From positions 310,001 to 374,000 of the forward strand of contig NZ_PYOD01000004.1 of NCBI RefSeq assembly GCF_003026285.1: a stretch of 64,000 bases of DNA, in the 5' to 3' direction. Below the pieces are notes generated by a model that saw only the letters and a list, made by a program, of their open reading frames with translations, was not told where the DNA came from and made no database searches. Position numbers and translations under genes: made by a program. The stretch is from Photobacterium profundum. GTDB lineage: Bacteria; Pseudomonadota; Gammaproteobacteria; Enterobacterales; Vibrionaceae. Below are positions 60,022-64,000 of the stretch, in pieces (within the stretch, counting starts at the first letter, position 1; each line of letters begins with the position of its first letter).

Positions 60022-60990
60022 TTATTGTTGGCTGTATGTGATTAAGCTTTCACGATACAGTTTTAAAAGCGCTTGATCGTTAACGGCAATGCCCACCTTT
60101 TGATTCGGCATTGATGACCATTCATCATTCATATATTTACGGTTATCAAATTTTTGAATTGTCATGCCTTCAGCAGGTCCATCTGTTACAACTCGCACAG
60201 CGCCTTTACGTAATGTAAATAATTCGGGATCGATGACATACGCGATGGCAGAAGGATCGTGAACATGGCAACCATTGAGCCCAACTTTTTGAGAGTAGAA
60301 ACGTAAATAATAACGGCTTACATCCCAAATAAATTGACCCACTTCGCCGGCATCATCACGTAGTTCATTGAGATATTGACCAGTGAAAAAGCTTTGTTCA
60401 GTAACATCTAAACCAATAATAACGACTGGCCATGAGGCGCAAAATACAATATCGGCCGCATGGGGATCATCATGGATATTGGCTTCAGCATACGGAGTAA
60501 CATTGCCACGGTGATCATTCATTCCAAATGCACCACCCATTACGACAACTTCTTTGACTAAGTCTGCAATCTCGGGTGCAGCTTCAAGTGCTAGGGCAAT
60601 GTTGGTTAATGGACCCACGGTGACTAATGTAATTTCGCCGGGGTTAGCTTTAGCTGTGTCGATTATGTATTGGTAAGCAGGGCGAGGGTCTGCTTGCTCT
60701 GTAATGTCATCAGGTGCGGTGAGGTCGCCAAATCCAGTTTCACCGTGTACAACAACGGTTGCGCCAACAGGTGGGCGATGAAGCGGCTTACTTGCCCCTT
60801 TTGCGATATCTGCTGTGAAATTGAATTTCTGTTTTAAATAAAGCGCATTACGGGTGGCATTGTCGATAGTTGCATTGCCATAAACTGTTGTAATTGCAAT
60901 TAAATCTAATGATGGGTGTGCTTCGGCAAATAAGATTGCCATTGCATCATCAATTCCAGGATCGGTATCTAAAATAATTTTTGTTGTCAT
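60022..60990 (-). CDS. Nucleoside hydrolase (inosine/uridine type)
   Basis: A 322-residue nucleoside hydrolase. The N-terminal calcium-binding motif is ILDTDPGIDDAMAI (residues 6-19), followed by TTVYGNATIDNATRNAL, a central VTVGPLTNIALAL and the late CHVHDPSAIAYVID with the catalytic-site histidine and aspartate. It cleaves nucleosides into base and ribose. A perfect CRP site lies upstream, which fits carbon-source control. No nucleoside transporter is encoded next to it. Confidence 0.93.
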   Translation of the reverse strand: MTTKIILDTDPGIDDAMAILFAEAHPSLDLIAITTVYGNATIDNATRNALYLKQKFNFTADIAKGASKPLHRPPVGATVVVHGETGFGDLTAPDDITEQADPRPAYQYIIDTAKANPGEITLVTVGPLTNIALALEAAPEIADLVKEVVVMGGAFGMNDHRGNVTPYAEANIHDDPHAADIVFCASWPVVIIGLDVTEQSFFTGQYLNELRDDAGEVGQFIWDVSRYYLRFYSQKVGLNGCHVHDPSAIAYVIDPELFTLRKGAVRVVTDGPAEGMTIQKFDNRKYMNDEWSSMPNQKVGIAVNDQALLKLYRESLITYSQQ

Positions 60991-61111
60991 GTACTCGTTA
61001 CCTAGCTTTTTACAGAATAACTATTAAAACAAACCTTTTGTTATCAATGGAGATATAACAAAAGTGTCAATAAATGATGTGCCTTATAGTAACGATATTG
61101 TGGTGTGTTCC

Positions 61112-61127
61112 TGTGATTGTTATCACA
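61112..61127. promoter_or_regulatory. CRP binding site upstream of the nucleoside hydrolase gene
   Basis: TGTGA-TTGTTA-TCACA matches both half-sites of the CRP consensus exactly. It is centred about 130 nt upstream of the start codon. The rest of the 328-nt spacer holds no gene. Confidence 0.88.
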
Positions 61128-61256
61128 ATCAGTGCAACTCAAATTTTTACGAATACCATCGAGTCTTAGCTAGTTTAGAAGCCGCAGTGTCATCGGCGAT
61201 ATTTGAATACTAGATATAGGATCTGTACCTGTCTATTTCTGAGTAAAATAAAACAG

Positions 61257-61280
61257 AAAGCCTACCAGCGGCAGGCCTTT
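61257..61280 (-). terminator. Terminator of metY
   Basis: A 7-bp stem with one mismatch (GCCTGCC and GGTAGGC on the minus strand) and loop GCT is followed by TTTCTGTTTTATT. It lies about 40 nt past the metY stop. Confidence 0.75.
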
Positions 61281-61318
61281 ATTTATGGAGTATCGAATAG
61301 CAGTTAAGCTAAATCGAT

Positions 61319-62587
61319 TTATGCATTAAGTGCCTGTTCTAAATCAGCAAGAATATCATCGATATGTTCTATACCGACAGATAGACGGATCATTTCAGGG
61401 GATACGCCCGCTTGCTTTTGTTCTTGCTCACTGAGTTGTCTGTGTGTTGTTGATGCAGGGTGACAGGCTAAAGATTTTGCATCCCCGATGTTGACCAATC
61501 GTTTGAAGATATTCAGTGCATCATAAAAACGAACGCCAGCCTCATACCCATCTTTTAGTCCAAAAGAGAGGATCGCAGATGGCTGACCTTTCATGTACTT
61601 TTTAGCTAAAGAATAATGCTTTGAATCAGGAAGGCCTGCATAATTAACCCACTCCACTTTATCGTGCTGATTGAGGTATTCTGCGACTTTAAGGGCATTC
61701 TCGGTATGTCTTTCCATTCGAAGCGATAAGGTTTCTAAGCCTTGTATTAGCATAAATGCATTCATAGGGGATAGAGCAGAGCCAGTATTGCGTAATGGTA
61801 CCGTGCGCGCTCGCCCGATGAAGGCTGCTTCACCAAATGCTTCAGTGTATACCACGCCGTGATAAGACGGTTCGGGTTGGTTAAAAACAGGGAAACGATC
61901 TTTGTGCTCAGCCCAAGGGAATTTACCTGAGTCGATAATCATGCCACCGAGTGTTGTTCCGTGGCCCCCGACGTATTTTGTTAAAGAATGCACAACGATA
62001 TCAGCGCCAAATTCGATAGGTTTACATAGTACGGGGGTTGCGACGGTGTTATCGACAATAACAGGTACACCTTGCGCATGAGCAAGCTCTGCTACTCGCT
62101 CTAAATCAATAATGTTACCCGCGGGGTTGCCAATACTTTCGCAGAATATCGCTTTGGTTTTTTCATCGATAAGTTCAGCTAAGCTTTCTGGTTTATCGTC
62201 TTTCGCGAAGCGTACTTCAATACCTTGATTTGGCAACATATGAGCAAACAAGGTGTAAGAGCCACCGTAAAGCTGTGGTGTCGCAACGATATTATCGCCA
62301 ATTTGTGCCAACGTTAGAATGGCATAATTGATGGCTGCACTACCTGCACTTACCGCTAATCCAGCAATGCCTCCTTCTAGTGCTGCCATACGCTTTTCCA
62401 GCACATCGTTGGTTGGGTTCATAATACGAGTATAAATGTTCCCTGGTACTTCTAGATTAAAAAGGTCAGCACCGTGTTGAGCGTTATCAAACTCATAAGC
62501 GACAGTTTGGTAAATTGGCGTTGCGACAGATTTAGTTGTTGGGTCGGTTTCATAACCAAAGTGGATCGAGAGTGTTTCGTCTTTCAT
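61319..62587 (-). CDS. metY: O-acetylhomoserine sulfhydrylase (Cys/Met metabolism PLP enzyme)
   Basis: The ATG at 62587 follows AAGGAAGAA, giving 422 residues; the longer frame lacks a ribosome binding site. The PLP lysine lies in VHSLTKYVGGHGTTLGG (about residue 208). Other family blocks are MNPTNDVLEKRMAALEGG and NIGDAKSLACHPASTTHRQLS. It makes homocysteine (or cysteine) from O-acetylhomoserine and sulfide. It is a single-gene unit with its own terminator. The length and the insert before the lysine fit MetY better than MetB. Confidence 0.93.
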   Translation of the reverse strand: MKDETLSIHFGYETDPTTKSVATPIYQTVAYEFDNAQHGADLFNLEVPGNIYTRIMNPTNDVLEKRMAALEGGIAGLAVSAGSAAINYAILTLAQIGDNIVATPQLYGGSYTLFAHMLPNQGIEVRFAKDDKPESLAELIDEKTKAIFCESIGNPAGNIIDLERVAELAHAQGVPVIVDNTVATPVLCKPIEFGADIVVHSLTKYVGGHGTTLGGMIIDSGKFPWAEHKDRFPVFNQPEPSYHGVVYTEAFGEAAFIGRARTVPLRNTGSALSPMNAFMLIQGLETLSLRMERHTENALKVAEYLNQHDKVEWVNYAGLPDSKHYSLAKKYMKGQPSAILSFGLKDGYEAGVRFYDALNIFKRLVNIGDAKSLACHPASTTHRQLSEQEQKQAGVSPEMIRLSVGIEHIDDILADLEQALNA

Positions 62588-62851
62588 TGTTCTTCCTTGA
62601 ATATATTGAATGGACAATTTTTTATTATGCCAAGTTTTTTAGATAAAAACTGATAGAAAGGGAGTTTTTGCTACCTTAATGAAGAGCAAATTGATTTTCT
62701 TAAATAAGCGCCTTGCTAATTACCTTTGTTGGTAATACTGCGTGAGATACTTTCGCTTACTGCTTACTTGATTGCTTTGTGTTTTACGCCACATTTCTTT
62801 CAACAAATTACTTCTATACTAATGAGTAATCCGACAGAAGAGGGAATGCCG

Positions 62852-63109
62852 ATGCTAAATGAAAATCATGCTTTTATCTTAGATTTTCCTGAACTTACAG
62901 CAGACATTGTTCAGCTCAACCACGATGATCCAACATTCAAAGCCGATCTTCAGCAGTATCATCAACTGGATTACGATATCCGCCAGCTGGAGATATCAGG
63001 TAGTCCGATTGATGATGACAACATGAATGACCTAAAGCTTAAGCGTGTGGAATTAAAAGACATGTTATATAAGCAACTCACCAAGCATCATGAGCAAGCA
63101 AGTAATTAA
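62852..63109 (+). CDS. DUF465 (YdcH-like) small protein
   Basis: The ATG at 62852 has an AGAGGG ribosome binding site at the right distance; the ATG at 62846 is too close to it. The 85-residue product is a helical DUF465 protein: ENHAFILDFPELTADIVQLN, then FKADLQQYHQLDYDIRQLEI and LKLKRVELKDMLYKQLTKHH. The family is small, coiled-coil and of unknown function. A hairpin follows the stop. Confidence 0.87.
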   Translation: MLNENHAFILDFPELTADIVQLNHDDPTFKADLQQYHQLDYDIRQLEISGSPIDDDNMNDLKLKRVELKDMLYKQLTKHHEQASN

Positions 63110-63131
63110 CCCATTTGAACATACAAAGTGT

Positions 63132-63163
63132 TTGTGCCGTCAATACTTGTCTTGATGGCACAA
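63132..63163 (+). terminator. Hairpin after the DUF465 gene
   Basis: A 12-bp stem with one G-T pair (TTGTGCCGTCAA and TTGATGGCACAA) and an 8-nt loop, 22 nt after the stop. No T-tract is present. Confidence 0.6.
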
Positions 63164-63252
63164 TATTAATCCAGATTAAGGATCTTGCTCTAGAAAAATG
63201 AGATATTGTCGGTAATATTTACTATTGCTCATCGCACATAAAAAATGCACAG

Positions 63253-63292
63253 AAAGAACAGCCATGCTTATTGTATGGCTGTTCTTTTTTAT
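63253..63292 (+). terminator. Strong rho-independent terminator
   Basis: A perfect 13-bp stem (AAAGAACAGCCAT and ATGGCTGTTCTTT) with a 9-nt loop continues into six T. It sits just upstream of the flavin oxidoreductase gene. Confidence 0.9.
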
Positions 63293-63344
63293 TCCGTTAT
63301 AAAGCAGATGAATAAGACGAAAAACGATTTTTAGAGGATTGGAC

Positions 63345-64000
63345 TTGAGCACTTTGTTTACAGAAACCCGTATTGGCAACATGACGTTAAAAAACCGATT
63401 TATTCGAAGCGCTACGTGGGAAAATATGGCAACAGAAGATGGCCATATGACGGATAAATTATACGCTATCTATGAAGAGCTTGCTAAAGGGGAAGTGGGC
63501 CTAATTGTAACGGGTTATGCGAATATTGTAGAAGAAGAGAAGCCAAATGCAGGCATGATGGGAATGTACAATGATTCCTTTATCGATGAATACAAAAAGC
63601 TGACCGAGTTAGTCCACATTAATGATTCTAAAATAGTGATGCAGCTTGCTTATGGTGGCACAAAAACCACGCATAATGTTGGTGAAAGGGTGATCTATGC
63701 GCCGAGTGAAGTGTGCGAAAAAGGCACAAAAACATTAGGCAAAGCGATGACTAAGGATGAGATAGATTACATCATTCAGGCATTTGCTCACGCAAGCCGA
63801 AGAGCCCAAGAATCAGGTTTTGATGGGGTCGAAATACACGCAGCACATACCTATTTAATTAATCAGTTTTTAAGCCCTTATTACAATCGAAGGGAAGATC
63901 AATATGGTGGCAGCCTAGATAATCGAATGAGATTGTTATTAGAGATCTATGTTGAAATAAGAAAGCTTGTCGGTGATGAGTATCCAATATTAGTCAAATT
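63345..64000 (+). CDS. NADH:flavin oxidoreductase/Old Yellow Enzyme family, partial at the window end
   Basis: The gene starts at a TTG (63345) placed 6 nt after AGAGGA, and runs off the window after about 218 codons. The product begins with FTETRIGNMTLKNRFIRSAT (FMN-binding strand), then IVMQLAYGGTKT, and has the active-site block FDGVEIHAAHTYLINQFLSP followed by NRREDQYGGSLDNR. These are the marks of the OYE/NADH oxidase FMN domain. Only the N-terminal part of the barrel is visible, so whether a C-terminal FeS or FAD domain follows is unknown. No ATG fits the homology start. Confidence 0.88.
   Translation, partial: MSTLFTETRIGNMTLKNRFIRSATWENMATEDGHMTDKLYAIYEELAKGEVGLIVTGYANIVEEEKPNAGMMGMYNDSFIDEYKKLTELVHINDSKIVMQLAYGGTKTTHNVGERVIYAPSEVCEKGTKTLGKAMTKDEIDYIIQAFAHASRRAQESGFDGVEIHAAHTYLINQFLSPYYNRREDQYGGSLDNRMRLLLEIYVEIRKLVGDEYPILVK

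Overview
The window looks like a piece of a Vibrionaceae chromosome, most probably Photobacterium. This is inferred from protein content only: a Vibrio-type vctPDGC catechol-siderophore importer, a chitin-active AA10 oxidase with a CBM5/12 tail, a fused OlsF ornithine-lipid synthase, an MSHA-like pilin, several small Vibrio-type lipoproteins, and an AT-rich base composition. No rRNA, tRNA, CRISPR array, prophage or intact insertion sequence was recognised.

Positions 1-14,600 are an accessory-looking stretch. Most genes are short, minus-strand and separately spaced: small lipoproteins, MmcQ/YjbR, SMI1/KNR4, GNAT, two SAM methyltransferases, DJ-1/PfpI, RDD and small membrane proteins. Plus-strand singletons (a methyltransferase, a PAS-GGDEF diguanylate cyclase, a cytochrome c and a 42-residue zinc-ribbon protein) interrupt them. 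Two families of degenerate intergenic repeats are scattered through it. Decay is visible: a GFA/CENP-V gene is frameshifted and has lost a zinc cysteine, a trypsin-fold lipoprotein has lost all three catalytic residues, and a DUF6404-like gene seems to start at ATT. The gene style recalls an integron cassette array, but I could not define attC sites or an integrase.

Positions 14,944-23,364 hold a secreted chitin-active AA10 oxidase and then a tight seven-gene plus-strand operon: DedA-like, ATP-grasp, DinB-like, NRDE, YHS, DoxX-like and OlsF. Positions 23,435-27,800 carry a NapC-type tetrahaem quinol dehydrogenase divergent from a twelve-haem periplasmic cytochrome, followed by small unknown proteins. 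Positions 27,865-32,314 encode short-chain acyl-CoA metabolism (thiolase plus CoA-transferase), a TIM-barrel sugar isomerase and a TauE/SafE exporter.

Positions 32,528-40,568 form a glycosylglycerate-type uptake and cleavage locus. It contains a KdgM-like porin, an RpiR-type repressor, a PTS EIIBC, a GH38 alpha-mannosidase of MngB type, a GH13_18 glycoside phosphorylase and a separate membrane-anchored EIIA, with a perfect palindrome over the promoter. Positions 40,832-46,102 are a siderophore locus with Fur boxes, in which a serine-recombinase-like protein lacking key catalytic residues is co-transcribed with a siderophore-interacting reductase.

Positions 46,289-64,000 mix regulators with small pathways: two LysR genes, a MarR-controlled HlyD/DUF2955 efflux pair with two matching operators, an IclR/HutG pair with altered metal ligands in HutG, a PACE efflux pump divergent from a LysR gene over an ATC-N9-GAT box, a soluble CZB chemoreceptor, a CRP-controlled nucleoside hydrolase, MetY, a DUF465 protein, and an Old Yellow Enzyme family gene that runs off the window end.
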